This document shows positions 33,351-42,809 of a stretch of DNA of 64,000 nucleotides, one piece after another (within the stretch, counting starts at the first letter, position 1; each line of letters begins with the position of its first letter). The position numbers and the translations under genes were made by a program. The notes below the pieces were generated by a model. The model ran no database searches, was not told the origin of the DNA, and worked only from the letters and a program-made list of their open reading frames with translations. Source of the stretch: CG1-02-35-72 sp045046885 (GTDB lineage Bacteria; Bacteroidota; Bacteroidia; Flavobacteriales; Flavobacteriaceae). The stretch is taken from the NCBI GenBank assembly GCA_045046885.1, contig JASFYX010000053.1, forward strand, positions 22,284 to 86,283. The letters are read 5' to 3'.

Positions 33351-36335
33351 TTAATTTTTCTTATTAAAATCCTTAATAATTACCTTTCGCCGCCTTTCTA
33401 CAACATAGAAAGAGACATACATCCCGTCTTGCAAATTTTTTAAAGTAACAGGAATATTATTACGAGCAAGTTTGTATGTAGAGCCTAATACTTTTTCGTC
33501 CATCGTTACTATGTATTTTCCGTTGGGGAGATAAAACTCGAAATGGCCTTTTTTATCCGTTAAGGTGTTGTATACATTTTTACTTCCAAAAGCAGATATT
33601 TTTATACGTGATAAATCAACTGGTTTATCATCTATAATCGCTATTTTTTGACGGTCTAACACAATATCACCCGATATTTTAACGCCTCTAACAAACGGTA
33701 TTGTAGCCAAACCATCACTATTTATAATAATAGAATCGCTTACATTTGGGAACCATCCTTCTATTTTATCTAAAGGAATAACTTGTAAAGCATATTTTTT
33801 TTGAGGTATATTTTTCATTATAGCTTTGCCATTGTCATTTGTAATTATCTCGTAATTACCTATTCTTACAACTACATTGCTAATACTACCTTCATCCTTA
33901 GAATTTTGATTACCATCTCCATTTAAATCGTAAAACGACCTAATATTAATTGTAGCGGCGGTTTTTTCTAAAAACGGAATGGGGATACCAAAATCTTTTT
34001 TGAGACTAAAACCTAATGTAAAATCGCTATTTATTGTTGGGCTCGTATTTAAAGGAGTATTATTAGTACTTATAAAAGTATTCGCAAAAATATTGGTAAA
34101 ATTTCTAGTACTGTAAGAATAACTAGTATTAATGCTAAATCGCCAACCGCTATCAGTAAAATAGTATAGTACGGGAAATATACCTATACTGTGGTTTTTA
34201 AAAATATTTATATAACTATAAACAAAATTGTTATCTAATACTAAATGACGGTTTTTAAAAGCATACTGATTTTGAAGTGATAAGCGGATAGATTGTGGCG
34301 TAATATTATCACTGAGGTCTGTATAAGTATTGGTAGAGGTTATAAAGCCATAATTGTATTTCATATTAAAATTCCAAACTTTATAACGCAATAGTAATGA
34401 CATTTGTAAGCTAAAGAAATTTTTTGCATCGTCGTTATTTTGAGGAATACTGTAACCAGCTTTTAGATTAAGTGAGGAAAAAAAATTCTGACTAAAATCA
34501 AATTTTGAAGCTCTAAAACTGGCACCTCTAGATATAAGTTTATTTAGCGGGTAGTTTGTATATTCGTAATATAAGCCAGGTTGTACGTTGCCAAATCGGG
34601 TATTTGTATTAAAAACAACACTGTTAAAAAGGATTTCTTGTTTAGATAATAAACTGTTGTCTGTCAAGTTATACAGATTGACATTTTGGTAAAAGTTATT
34701 AAGATTAACTGTCCATTTTTTGTTTATAATATAGCTACTGCGATGATTAAAATAGAGTCGCTCAAAAGATCCTAAACTAAAATTCTTATCGTTATAACGG
34801 GCATTAAAATTTAATTTTAAGTCTCTGTTTAAAAAATTGGTACTATAAGTTGTTCCAAAAGAAACACCACTTATGTTACCATCATTTAGGTCGTCTGTAC
34901 GTGTAGAAATAGCGCCTAAGAAAGATATAAAGTGTTTTTCTAAAAATTTTAAGGAAGGTTCTATTGAGAAAACATTTGTATTTCTGTTTAAAAATTTACG
35001 CTCATTCCTAGCGATACTTCCAGTTACTTTAAAAAAGCTAAATGGTGTATAAGTATGACTAACACCAAATGAGCGATTTGTAGTTAAGCTATTTCTATTA
35101 TTATTGAGATAAAATAGGCTTGTTTTGTGTTGGTCTAAATATTTATACGACGCTTTTACACCGTAACCAGAACTAGACAAGCCAATTATATTGCCACTAA
35201 TTTGACCTACTTCTATGGTTTTAACATCATCGTAATAACCAATATACCAAGAGGCGTTTTTAAAAGGGTCATTACTAAAATATGATTTATTATAATTGAG
35301 TTGCGTATAATAGGCTAAACTAGCCTTATCATTAAGTTGTTTATAACCTCTTAAATTAAGCGTCATAACAGCATTATTGTCTAATAAATTCTGCGCACTT
35401 AATTCTAAGGTTAGTGGGAGAGAAGGGTAACCATAGGGCTGTACTTCTACTAGGTTTGGTAATTTAATAAAATCTACTTTAATGTCTTTACGAGGGGTTT
35501 CCTTAGATTTTATTTTTGTAGGACTTGTATTTATAAATAAGCTGTGTTTTTTATAATTTAAATTAGCATTTGGCAAATAATTATCTATTGATATTTTTTT
35601 TACGTTTCTATCTTTTTGTTCTATTTCTGATATTAAATAATTAAATCTTTCAGTCTCGTCTGCATTGAGATTAAGCGTTAAATTGGGGTTTCTTAAAGGG
35701 TTTTTAAGCGTGTCGGCAATAGTTAAATCGCCTTTAAGCGTTTTATAATTTACAAATAAGTCTTGTTTGGTGTTTCCTGTATTTGTTATGCTATAGGATA
35801 GTTTTTTAGTTTTTTCGTTATTTTTAAAATAGAGCTTATTCTTTGATTTTAAACTTACTTTCCATGACACTTTTTTCTTTGTTCTTAAAGTAAAATAATC
35901 ATTAGCAATTTGTTGGTCGTCTTTATCTAACAAGAAAGCATTAATTAACACATCTCCGCCATTTATATTGAGTTTAAAGGGGATAAGAATTACCGGAATA
36001 AATATTGTATCTCTAGGCATTGCGGTGTAAACTTTATCTTGATTGTCTAGAGTAGTCCAATTTTTTGGTTTTGTAACACTTAAAATAAATTGTATTTCAC
36101 TTAAAGTGTTATTGTAAACTTTTAAAACATTTGTAATAACTTCACCTTCTTTTAACTCAACTTCTGTTCTGGTAAATTCTGTCGTTATTTTAGCAATTGG
36201 CTGTGCTACATTTGCTTTAGAAATTGTAGGTGTTATTTGTGCTGAAAGTACATTAAATGAAAAAAAACCTAATACAAAAACTAAGCAAAAGGTTAAAAAA
36301 GAAGGGTATTTTTGAGGGGAAAGGTTCTTTATCAC
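33351..36335 (-). CDS. Usher-like outer membrane beta-barrel with Ig-like ends
   Basis: A 994-aa exported protein. The signal peptide ends at VLSAQ (about residue 32). Residues ~50-270 are beta-sandwich domains (EFTRTEVELKEGEVITNVLKVYNN). A large Tyr/Asn-rich barrel spans ~280-790, with many alternating strands. The C-terminal ~200 residues hold an SdrD-B-like Ca-type module (FYDLNGDGNQNSKDEG) and a second carboxypeptidase-regulatory-like fold. N-domain, barrel and two C-terminal Ig-like domains is the order of fimbrial ushers, though sequence identity to them is not obvious. It begins 3 bp after the previous subunit gene, last of a four-gene operon with a chaperone. Confidence 0.75.
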   Translation of the reverse strand: MIKNLSPQKYPSFLTFCLVFVLGFFSFNVLSAQITPTISKANVAQPIAKITTEFTRTEVELKEGEVITNVLKVYNNTLSEIQFILSVTKPKNWTTLDNQDKVYTAMPRDTIFIPVILIPFKLNINGGDVLINAFLLDKDDQQIANDYFTLRTKKKVSWKVSLKSKNKLYFKNNEKTKKLSYSITNTGNTKQDLFVNYKTLKGDLTIADTLKNPLRNPNLTLNLNADETERFNYLISEIEQKDRNVKKISIDNYLPNANLNYKKHSLFINTSPTKIKSKETPRKDIKVDFIKLPNLVEVQPYGYPSLPLTLELSAQNLLDNNAVMTLNLRGYKQLNDKASLAYYTQLNYNKSYFSNDPFKNASWYIGYYDDVKTIEVGQISGNIIGLSSSGYGVKASYKYLDQHKTSLFYLNNNRNSLTTNRSFGVSHTYTPFSFFKVTGSIARNERKFLNRNTNVFSIEPSLKFLEKHFISFLGAISTRTDDLNDGNISGVSFGTTYSTNFLNRDLKLNFNARYNDKNFSLGSFERLYFNHRSSYIINKKWTVNLNNFYQNVNLYNLTDNSLLSKQEILFNSVVFNTNTRFGNVQPGLYYEYTNYPLNKLISRGASFRASKFDFSQNFFSSLNLKAGYSIPQNNDDAKNFFSLQMSLLLRYKVWNFNMKYNYGFITSTNTYTDLSDNITPQSIRLSLQNQYAFKNRHLVLDNNFVYSYINIFKNHSIGIFPVLYYFTDSGWRFSINTSYSYSTRNFTNIFANTFISTNNTPLNTSPTINSDFTLGFSLKKDFGIPIPFLEKTAATINIRSFYDLNGDGNQNSKDEGSISNVVVRIGNYEIITNDNGKAIMKNIPQKKYALQVIPLDKIEGWFPNVSDSIIINSDGLATIPFVRGVKISGDIVLDRQKIAIIDDKPVDLSRIKISAFGSKNVYNTLTDKKGHFEFYLPNGKYIVTMDEKVLGSTYKLARNNIPVTLKNLQDGMYVSFYVVERRRKVIIKDFNKKN

Positions 36336-36338
36336 ATC

Positions 36339-36956
36339 TTATGGATTTTCTTCTAGGTGGAACCTTAAATTTAATTGAAACACTCCTGGATTAAATGCAA
36401 ATTTGGGAATAACCCTCACGTCAATATCAAAATGAAATTCGTCGTAGTTTCTAATATAATCGCCTACACCGTTAACATTTGTAGTGCAATTGCCAGCTGC
36501 TGTAACCGGTAAAAGAGCGGCTATTATATCTATTATATCAGAATTTGTGGTTACAGTTTGATAAATACCATCGTTAGGAGACGTTGCACAAGCATTTCTT
36601 ACGCGTACTTGAAGTGTATTTATAGTTGGATTGGAAGCTAATCCATTTCCATATAGACCTAGTTTTTCCCATTCGTTGTTAGGTGTTCCCGCACTTGGGT
36701 TGTTATCTAATAAAATAGTCAAATTCCAAGAACACAATGGGTCTGGAATAGTTTTGTCTTTTACGCGAATCTTAAGTTTTGCCGCGCCAATAATTGTTAT
36801 GCCGGTTTGGTATTTGGTTGGTGTATCAAAAGTCATCATATTACTTACACTTGTGTTGGGTTCAAATGCCACAGAACCACAATGAATTTGCCCTTTACTT
36901 ATTGTAATATAGCAAATTAAAATTAAACTTGTAATAAGATGTTTTTTTTGAAACAT
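36339..36956 (-). CDS. Secreted subunit-like protein (small)
   Basis: A 205-aa protein with a signal peptide ending at SKG (about residue 22). The mature part is beta-rich with paired Cys (IHCGSVAFEP, LCSWNLTILLDN, RNACATS, NCTTNV). Its C-terminal strand, FNPGVFQLNLRFHLEENP, resembles that of the next-upstream subunit (PGVYTMFVQYVLLEDQ). The x-x-G-(V)-(Y/F)-x-x-x-(V/L)-x-(Y/F) ending recalls the last strand of chaperone-usher and spore-coat-U pilins. The Cys suggest disulfides. It may be a tip or adaptor; it directly precedes the usher-like gene. Confidence 0.6.
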   Translation of the reverse strand: MFQKKHLITSLILICYITISKGQIHCGSVAFEPNTSVSNMMTFDTPTKYQTGITIIGAAKLKIRVKDKTIPDPLCSWNLTILLDNNPSAGTPNNEWEKLGLYGNGLASNPTINTLQVRVRNACATSPNDGIYQTVTTNSDIIDIIAALLPVTAAGNCTTNVNGVGDYIRNYDEFHFDIDVRVIPKFAFNPGVFQLNLRFHLEENP

Positions 36957-37035
36957 TTTGTTTTTTAATTAGAAAAAGGATGTGACTACAAATATAGTCA
37001 CATCCTTTAAAATATGTATTATAATTAGTTTAAAT

Positions 37036-37815
37036 CTATTGATCTTCCAATAATACGTATTGTACAAACATCGTATAAACACCAGGCTCAGCATAATTAC
37101 CAGTTGCATTAGCAGTAACTATATCTTCAGCAGTTGCTCCATCAGCAGAATATGCATTTGGAAAAATTGCTGGTAAGCCAGGCATAATTCTATAATCCAT
37201 AGAATAATAGTAATTAGATGTAGTACCGGTTTGAGTTAAATAACTGCCACCAGGTAAAAAATCGCCTATACCAGTTGTACCAGAGTGGCCGCCTATATAT
37301 TTATCTGCAGCAGTTGGAGGGGTGTTCGTTCCGCCGTTTACATATAAACTATTGGCACCACTAGGCGTTCCTGAAGGTGTAAAAGCTGCATTATAATCTT
37401 TATAAGTGGCAGTAATACCAACCGCAGAAGCACCATTATTGGCTTGTGATTGTCTTAATTCTAATAAACTTAATGGTAGGTTAGGAATGGCGTTTGGGTT
37501 ATTGTTACCATAATCTATTTGTTGGTCCCAAAATCCAGCACCATTTGTTCCTGATGATCTACCAACAGCATATAAATCCCAACTAACAGTAGAACTAACT
37601 TTTAAGATAGTTGCACCATAATGGGTTATACCTGCAAAGTACTCGTTGATGTCGTCGAATACAAATTCGATTTGATCTGGAGTTGTCATGTCTAACTGCA
37701 ACACAGGTTGCAAGTCCATAGTTATTGTGACGTCTTTCTCGTCAATTAATTGAGCCCTAAGGCTTGTAGCACCAAAGAAAAGAACGGCTACTAATAAGTA
37801 AAAAATTTTCTTCAT
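37036..37815 (-). CDS. Secreted subunit-like protein (major candidate)
   Basis: A 259-aa protein with a signal peptide (MKKIFYLLVAVLFFGATSLRA, about 21 residues). The mature N-terminus has an alternating hydrophobic strand (DVTITMDLQPVLQLDM) of the kind that could act as a donor strand. A Gly/Asn/Thr-rich middle follows, then the terminal strand PGVYTMFVQYVLLEDQ. It shares that ending with the smaller subunit. It is placed right after the chaperone gene (49-bp gap), the usual position of a major pilin. No named family is recognised. Confidence 0.6.
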   Translation of the reverse strand: MKKIFYLLVAVLFFGATSLRAQLIDEKDVTITMDLQPVLQLDMTTPDQIEFVFDDINEYFAGITHYGATILKVSSTVSWDLYAVGRSSGTNGAGFWDQQIDYGNNNPNAIPNLPLSLLELRQSQANNGASAVGITATYKDYNAAFTPSGTPSGANSLYVNGGTNTPPTAADKYIGGHSGTTGIGDFLPGGSYLTQTGTTSNYYYSMDYRIMPGLPAIFPNAYSADGATAEDIVTANATGNYAEPGVYTMFVQYVLLEDQ

Positions 37816-37864
37816 AATAAATTTGGGGGTTAAAGATTTATAATTATAAACATATTCAAAAAAT

Positions 37865-38803
37865 TCAATTTATTTCAAATTCTAATTTTGCGGCCTGAAT
37901 TTCATCTGCACTTCCATAATCTAATACGCCAACGGCTAAATATTTACCCATTGGCATTTTTGAGGGTAATTCAAACACAAAATCCCTTATTAAATCGGGC
38001 ATAATAGTGAAACGTTTAACTTTTAAACGTGTCTGTCTACCTGTATCTAAATTTGTTAAATCTATATAAGAAGTGCAATAAGCAATGCCATCACCTTGAT
38101 TTTGAGCTTCTATATATATAGTTTTATCAGTTATAGTATTCTTAAATGTAAAATTTGTTATTTCTATTTTGTTTGTCAATACATTTGGTGGATTTTGATA
38201 AACAAATATACCAAAGGCAAAAGTTGGAACGATACCTAAAGCAATGGTATTACCATTTCTTGAAGCATCGTTTATTTTTAAACGTGGCTTTTGTTCTTCG
38301 AGCATAATAATACTCCAAGCCGATTTAAATCCAGAATCAGAAGTAGGCACTGTTATAGTAAAAGCCACTTGTTTGCGTTCTCTTGGTTTTATTTCTATAA
38401 AGGTTGGCGATATGTTTAACCATTTAGCTAAAGAATACTTACCCTCTCCAGCCGGTAAAAAATTACTTTTACCACGACCATTCATGTTGAAGTCGTAAAC
38501 ATTTACTTGAAACTGCTTTTTATAATTACTAGAATTATTAACAGTTATTTTATATGTTTTGGTGTCACCCGGATTTAAATTTAAATTGAAATGTGCAGGT
38601 GAAACAGAAATACCTTTTGTACTCTTATTTTTTGATTTAGAATTTACCCCTACAGTTTGGATGGTTTGAGCAGAAACATGTGCTATAAACGTTAAATTAA
38701 TAAAAATTAACGCAAATACCTTGTAGATAGAAAGATACCTGGAGTTAGTTCCAACAACGCATGAAACACCAGTATTACTGGCTAATTTGAGGGGGTTTAC
38801 CAT
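37865..38803 (-). CDS. PapD-like periplasmic chaperone
   Basis: A two-domain Ig-fold chaperone (about 265 mature residues). The core is GISVSPAHFNLNLNPGDTKTYKITVNN, AKWLNISPTFIEIKPRERKQVAFTITVP, and a second domain (NFTFKNTITDKTIYIEAQNQGDG). In chaperone-usher systems such proteins hold subunits in the periplasm by donor-strand complementation. Residues ~26-46 are the signal peptide, preceded by about 24 unexpected residues; no other ATG/GTG/TTG is in frame before the hydrophobic part, so the start stands. First gene of the operon. Confidence 0.75.
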   Translation of the reverse strand: MVNPLKLASNTGVSCVVGTNSRYLSIYKVFALIFINLTFIAHVSAQTIQTVGVNSKSKNKSTKGISVSPAHFNLNLNPGDTKTYKITVNNSSNYKKQFQVNVYDFNMNGRGKSNFLPAGEGKYSLAKWLNISPTFIEIKPRERKQVAFTITVPTSDSGFKSAWSIIMLEEQKPRLKINDASRNGNTIALGIVPTFAFGIFVYQNPPNVLTNKIEITNFTFKNTITDKTIYIEAQNQGDGIAYCTSYIDLTNLDTGRQTRLKVKRFTIMPDLIRDFVFELPSKMPMGKYLAVGVLDYGSADEIQAAKLEFEIN

Positions 38804-38922
38804 AATGTTAAATATAATTTATATTACATTTACATGCAATTATACACTATATATTTTAAAAAATCAACAAAATAATGGAATATTTCATCTTAAAAGGTGC
38901 AATATTCTCCTTATATTCACTA

Positions 38923-38930
38923 CAAATATA
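38923..38930 (-). promoter_or_regulatory. -7 box of the chaperone-usher-like operon
   Basis: CAAATATA on the plus strand is TATATTTG on the minus strand. It implies a leader of about 110 nt before the chaperone ATG. No good -33 TTG was found. Confidence 0.45.
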
Positions 38931-39020
38931 CAAATTTTATGGCTCTTTTAGTGCCTTTTACAACAGACTTATTTTTATAAAATTGTATATTCGTCATGTA
39001 TTTTAAATGTAAATTTTAAA

Positions 39021-41108
39021 GTGAATACACCTATTGTTTATTTAAAAGGCGTTGGTCCCGTAAAAGCACGTATTTTACAGTCGGAGTTAAATATAAATAG
39101 CTTTGAAGATTTGATTAGCTATTATCCTTTTAGATATATAGATAGGTCTCAGTTTTATAAAATAAGTCAATTACAGCAAAATTCTTCAGAGGTTCAAATT
39201 ATCGGTAAAATAACGGCTATTGAAACTATTCCACAAAAAAGAGGTAATAGGCTTATTGCTAAATTTTCTGATGGCACAAAAGTTTTAGAACTCGTTTGGT
39301 TTAAAGGCACCAAGTGGATTAAAGCCAATTTAAAATTGAATACAGATTATGTAGCTTTTGGTAAAGTTAATTGGTTTAATGGCTTTATATCTATGCCACA
39401 TCCCGACTTAGAATTACTTTCTGATTATAAAAAAGGTGTACAATCTAAAATGCAACCTATTTATCCTTCAACAGAAAAACTACTAGCACATGGATTAAAT
39501 AATAGGAGTTTTATAAAATTGATAAAACAAATCTTTATCGAAAAAATATTAATTAAAGAAACCCTTTCAGATATTTTATTAAGCCAATTAAACTTAATAA
39601 GTAAGAAGGACGCTCTTTTTAATATTCATTTCCCTAAAGATCAAGAATGGCTTGCTAAGGCACAAAAAAGATTAAAATTCGAAGAGTTCTTTTTTATTCA
39701 ATTGCAAATGTTGCGTCAAAAATACAACAGAAAACAAAAAATAAAAGGTTTTGTATTTGATAAAGTTGGCGAGAACTTTAATAATTTTTACAACAATTAT
39801 TTACCTTTTTCTTTAACCAATGCCCAAAAAAAGGTTCTAAAGGAAATTAGAAAAGACTTGGCTACAGGTGCTCAAATGAACCGTTTGCTGCAAGGCGATG
39901 TAGGTTCTGGTAAAACCATAGTGGCCGTTTTAAGTATATTATTAGCTCTTGATAATGATTTTCAGGCTGCTTTTATTGCGCCGACAGAAATTTTAGCCAA
40001 ACAACATTTTAATGCCGTTAAAGAATTACTAAGAGAATTGCCTGTAACAGTTACATTGTTAACAGGCTCTACAAAAACTAAAGCACGCAACAAAATATTT
40101 AAAGATTTAGAATTGGGCGAGCTAAATATTCTTATTGGGACTCATGCTGTTTTAGAAGATAAAGTTGTTTTTAATAATTTAGGACTAGCCATTATTGACG
40201 AACAACATCGCTTTGGTGTAGCCCAACGTGCTAAAATGTGGCTGAAAAATAAATTACCACCTCATATTTTGGTTATGACGGCAACACCAATTCCAAGAAC
40301 TTTGGCTATGAGTGTTTATGGCGATTTAGATATTTCTGTTATTGACGAATTACCGCCAGGTAGAAAGTCGGTAAAAACAGCACATAGGTTCGATAGTAAC
40401 AGATTAAAAGTTTTAAGATTTATAAAAGAAGAAATAATAAAGGGACATCAAGTCTATATAGTTTATCCTTTGATAAAAGAATCAGAAAAAATGGATTACA
40501 AAGATTTAATGGATGGTTACGAAAGCATTGTCCGTTATTTCCCTTTGCCAGAATATCAAGTCAGCATTATGCATGGGCAAATGCCTGCCGAAGCTAAAGA
40601 TTTCGAAATGAATCGATTTTTAAAAGGCGAAACACAAATAATGGTTGCTACAACTGTTATAGAAGTTGGTGTAAATGTGCCTAATGCCAGTGTGATGATT
40701 ATAGAAAGTGCCGAACGTTTTGGTTTGTCGCAATTACATCAATTAAGAGGACGTGTGGGTAGAGGTAATACACAAAGTTATTGTATTTTAATGTCTGGTA
40801 ATAAATTGTCTGATGAAGCTAAAACCAGATTATCTACAATGGTACAGACTAATGACGGTTTTCAAATTGCAGAAGTCGATTTAAAATTAAGAGGACCAGG
40901 TAATTTAATGGGTACACAGCAAAGTGGTGTTTTGAATCTTAAAATTGCTGATCTTATTAAAGATGCCTCTATTTTAAGTTTGGCACGTCAAAAAGTTATA
41001 GAAATATTAAAAGGCGACCTCAATTTAGATCGGCCAGAAAATAGATTTATAAAAGCCAGATATTCAGAAATTGTAAAGAATGTAGCGCTCTGGTCTAAAA
41101 TAAGTTAA
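39021..41108 (+). CDS. recG: RecG, ATP-dependent DNA helicase
   Basis: A branch-migration helicase that reverses stalled forks and resolves Holliday junctions. The N-terminal wedge has LKGVGPVKARIL and a later OB fold. The SF2 motor has GDVGSGKT (Walker A), DEQHRFG (motif II), MTATPIPRTLAMS (motif III) and the TRG-type QLHQLRGRVGRG (motif VI). The 695-aa length is normal. The start is GTG at 39021, which gives the family-typical N-terminus. It is divergent from the chaperone operon, separated by 217 bp of AT-rich DNA. Confidence 0.97.
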   Translation: MNTPIVYLKGVGPVKARILQSELNINSFEDLISYYPFRYIDRSQFYKISQLQQNSSEVQIIGKITAIETIPQKRGNRLIAKFSDGTKVLELVWFKGTKWIKANLKLNTDYVAFGKVNWFNGFISMPHPDLELLSDYKKGVQSKMQPIYPSTEKLLAHGLNNRSFIKLIKQIFIEKILIKETLSDILLSQLNLISKKDALFNIHFPKDQEWLAKAQKRLKFEEFFFIQLQMLRQKYNRKQKIKGFVFDKVGENFNNFYNNYLPFSLTNAQKKVLKEIRKDLATGAQMNRLLQGDVGSGKTIVAVLSILLALDNDFQAAFIAPTEILAKQHFNAVKELLRELPVTVTLLTGSTKTKARNKIFKDLELGELNILIGTHAVLEDKVVFNNLGLAIIDEQHRFGVAQRAKMWLKNKLPPHILVMTATPIPRTLAMSVYGDLDISVIDELPPGRKSVKTAHRFDSNRLKVLRFIKEEIIKGHQVYIVYPLIKESEKMDYKDLMDGYESIVRYFPLPEYQVSIMHGQMPAEAKDFEMNRFLKGETQIMVATTVIEVGVNVPNASVMIIESAERFGLSQLHQLRGRVGRGNTQSYCILMSGNKLSDEAKTRLSTMVQTNDGFQIAEVDLKLRGPGNLMGTQQSGVLNLKIADLIKDASILSLARQKVIEILKGDLNLDRPENRFIKARYSEIVKNVALWSKIS

Positions 41109-41170
41109 AATCTAAGAAACCGATTTAGTGATTAGAACATCTCATAGCAATTAAAATAACCGCTATTCCG

Positions 41171-41178
41171 TATATTTG
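41171..41178 (+). promoter_or_regulatory. -7 promoter box of the sugar kinase gene
   Basis: TATATTTG fits TAnnTTTG, 17 bp before the ATG at 41196. No clear -33. Confidence 0.45.
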
Positions 41179-41195
41179 TTCTCTAATTTTAGAAA

Positions 41196-42044
41196 ATGAT
41201 AATAATAGCAGACAGTGGTTCAACCAAAACAAATTGGTTGGTTTTATCTGACGAGGGTGTTGAATTACACACAGAAAGCACAAAAGGATTAAATCCAGCT
41301 GTTTTTCCAAAAGAAATTTTAAATGAGCGAATTAGGAGCAATAAAAAATTAATAGAAATTAAAGATAAAGTTATAACTATCAAGTTTTTTGGAGCTGGTT
41401 GTGGTACAAAAACACCCAGAATAATTTTGAAAAAGGTTTTACAATCTATTTTTATTAATGCTCAAATTTCTGTTGGCGAAGACACCGAAGTCGCTATACT
41501 AGCCACAACAAATAAAAAACCTGGTATTGTTTGCATTTTAGGCACAGGTTCTAATTGTTCTTATTTTGACGGAGAAAAGATTCATCAAAAAATAGTGTCT
41601 TTAGGATATGTTATTATGGATGACGCCAGTGGCAATTATTTTGGCAAACAATTGTTAAGAGATTATTATTATGGTAAAATGCCTCAAGAAATTGCTACTA
41701 AATTTGAAAATGAATTTAATTTAGAAGCTGATTTTATCAAAGAAAATTTATATCGCAAAGAAAATCCGAATACTTATTTAGCCCGATTTGGGCATTTTAT
41801 GATAGATTATAAATCACATCCTTATCATAAAAATATGATAAAAAAAGGATTATGCTTGTTTATGGAAAATCAGATTTTGCAATACGATGAAGCTAAAACT
41901 TTACCTATTCATTTTGTAGGATCCATTGCTTATTTTTTAAGAGATGAAATTGCTCTGTTATTAAAAGAATATAACTTAACTTTGGGTGTTATAGAAAGAC
42001 ACCCAATTAGAGGGTTGGTAAGAAACCATATTAAACTGAATTAA
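41196..42044 (+). CDS. BadF/BadG-type ATPase, N-acetylglucosamine kinase-like
   Basis: An ASKHA-fold kinase, probably of an N-acetylhexosamine. The phosphate-1 motif is ADSGSTKTNW, phosphate-2 is CILGTGSNCSYFDG, and an adenosine motif HFVGSIAYFLRDEI follows. The 282-aa length fits the GlcNAc kinase branch. It may salvage peptidoglycan amino sugars. It is coupled to mgsA (1-bp gap). Activity on GlcNAc is inferred only. Confidence 0.8.
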   Translation: MIIIADSGSTKTNWLVLSDEGVELHTESTKGLNPAVFPKEILNERIRSNKKLIEIKDKVITIKFFGAGCGTKTPRIILKKVLQSIFINAQISVGEDTEVAILATTNKKPGIVCILGTGSNCSYFDGEKIHQKIVSLGYVIMDDASGNYFGKQLLRDYYYGKMPQEIATKFENEFNLEADFIKENLYRKENPNTYLARFGHFMIDYKSHPYHKNMIKKGLCLFMENQILQYDEAKTLPIHFVGSIAYFLRDEIALLLKEYNLTLGVIERHPIRGLVRNHIKLN

Positions 42045-42045
42045 A

Positions 42046-42411
42046 ATGAAAATAGCCATTATAGCCCATGACGGTAAAAAAGCCGAAATGGTTCAGTTTT
42101 TGCAAGAACACAAATCAATTTTAAATAATAAGAGTATAGATTTGGTGGCCACAGGCACTACTGGAACAAAAGCAGAAAAAGCAGGATTAAAAGTTCATAA
42201 ATATTTATCGGGGCCTTATGGCGGTGATGCGCAAATAGCAGCTGGAGTAGCGCAAGGTCAGATAGATATGGTACTGTTCTTTAGAGACCCACTAGAAAAA
42301 CACCCACATGAACCAGATATTTCTATGCTTATGCGCTTATGCGATGTTCATGATGTTCCGCTAGCTACAAATCCGGCAACAGCCGAATTACTTATGAAAG
42401 GCTTACATTAA
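42046..42411 (+). CDS. mgsA: Methylglyoxal synthase
   Basis: Converts dihydroxyacetone phosphate to methylglyoxal, a phosphate-releasing overflow of glycolysis. The 121-aa sequence has the family signatures: AHDGKKAEMVQF, ATGTTG (phosphate loop), GPYGGDAQIAAGVAQG (catalytic Asp), FFRDPLEKHPHEPDI (His). Coupled to the kinase gene. Confidence 0.95.
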   Translation: MKIAIIAHDGKKAEMVQFLQEHKSILNNKSIDLVATGTTGTKAEKAGLKVHKYLSGPYGGDAQIAAGVAQGQIDMVLFFRDPLEKHPHEPDISMLMRLCDVHDVPLATNPATAELLMKGLH

Positions 42412-42416
42412 ACCTT

Positions 42417-42797
42417 TTATTTCATAGCAATCATTGAAATTTCTACATTGACATCTTTAGGTAGTCTTGCTACTTCTACAGTTTCTCTTGCGGGAGCCGT
42501 TTCTGGATTAAAATAAGCACTGTAAACTGTGTTGATATTTGCAAAATCATCCATATTTTTAATAAAAATACTTGTTTTCACAACATTTTCAAAAGTCATA
42601 TTAGCTTCTAAAAGAATGGCTTTTAAGTTTTCCATAACAAGTTTTGTTTCGTCTTTAATATTTTTTGTTTCAAAAGATTGCGTAGTAACATTAAAGGCCA
42701 CTTGCCCAGATATAAACAGGGTGTTGTTGCTTAAAACTGCTTGATTGTAAGGGCCAATAGGAGCTGGCGCTTTTGAAGTTTTGATAATTTTTTTCAT
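42417..42797 (-). CDS. ridA: RidA family enamine/imine deaminase
   Basis: A 126-aa YjgF/YER057c/UK114 protein that hydrolyses reactive 2-aminoacrylate and other imines made by PLP enzymes. It has PAPIGPYNQAV, LFISGQVAF and the active-site Arg in PARETVEVARLPKDVNVEIS. It is convergent with mgsA (5-bp gap) and 12 bp downstream of lptD on the same strand. Confidence 0.93.
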   Translation of the reverse strand: MKKIIKTSKAPAPIGPYNQAVLSNNTLFISGQVAFNVTTQSFETKNIKDETKLVMENLKAILLEANMTFENVVKTSIFIKNMDDFANINTVYSAYFNPETAPARETVEVARLPKDVNVEISMIAMK

Positions 42798-42809
42798 AAT
42801 ATGTAAATT

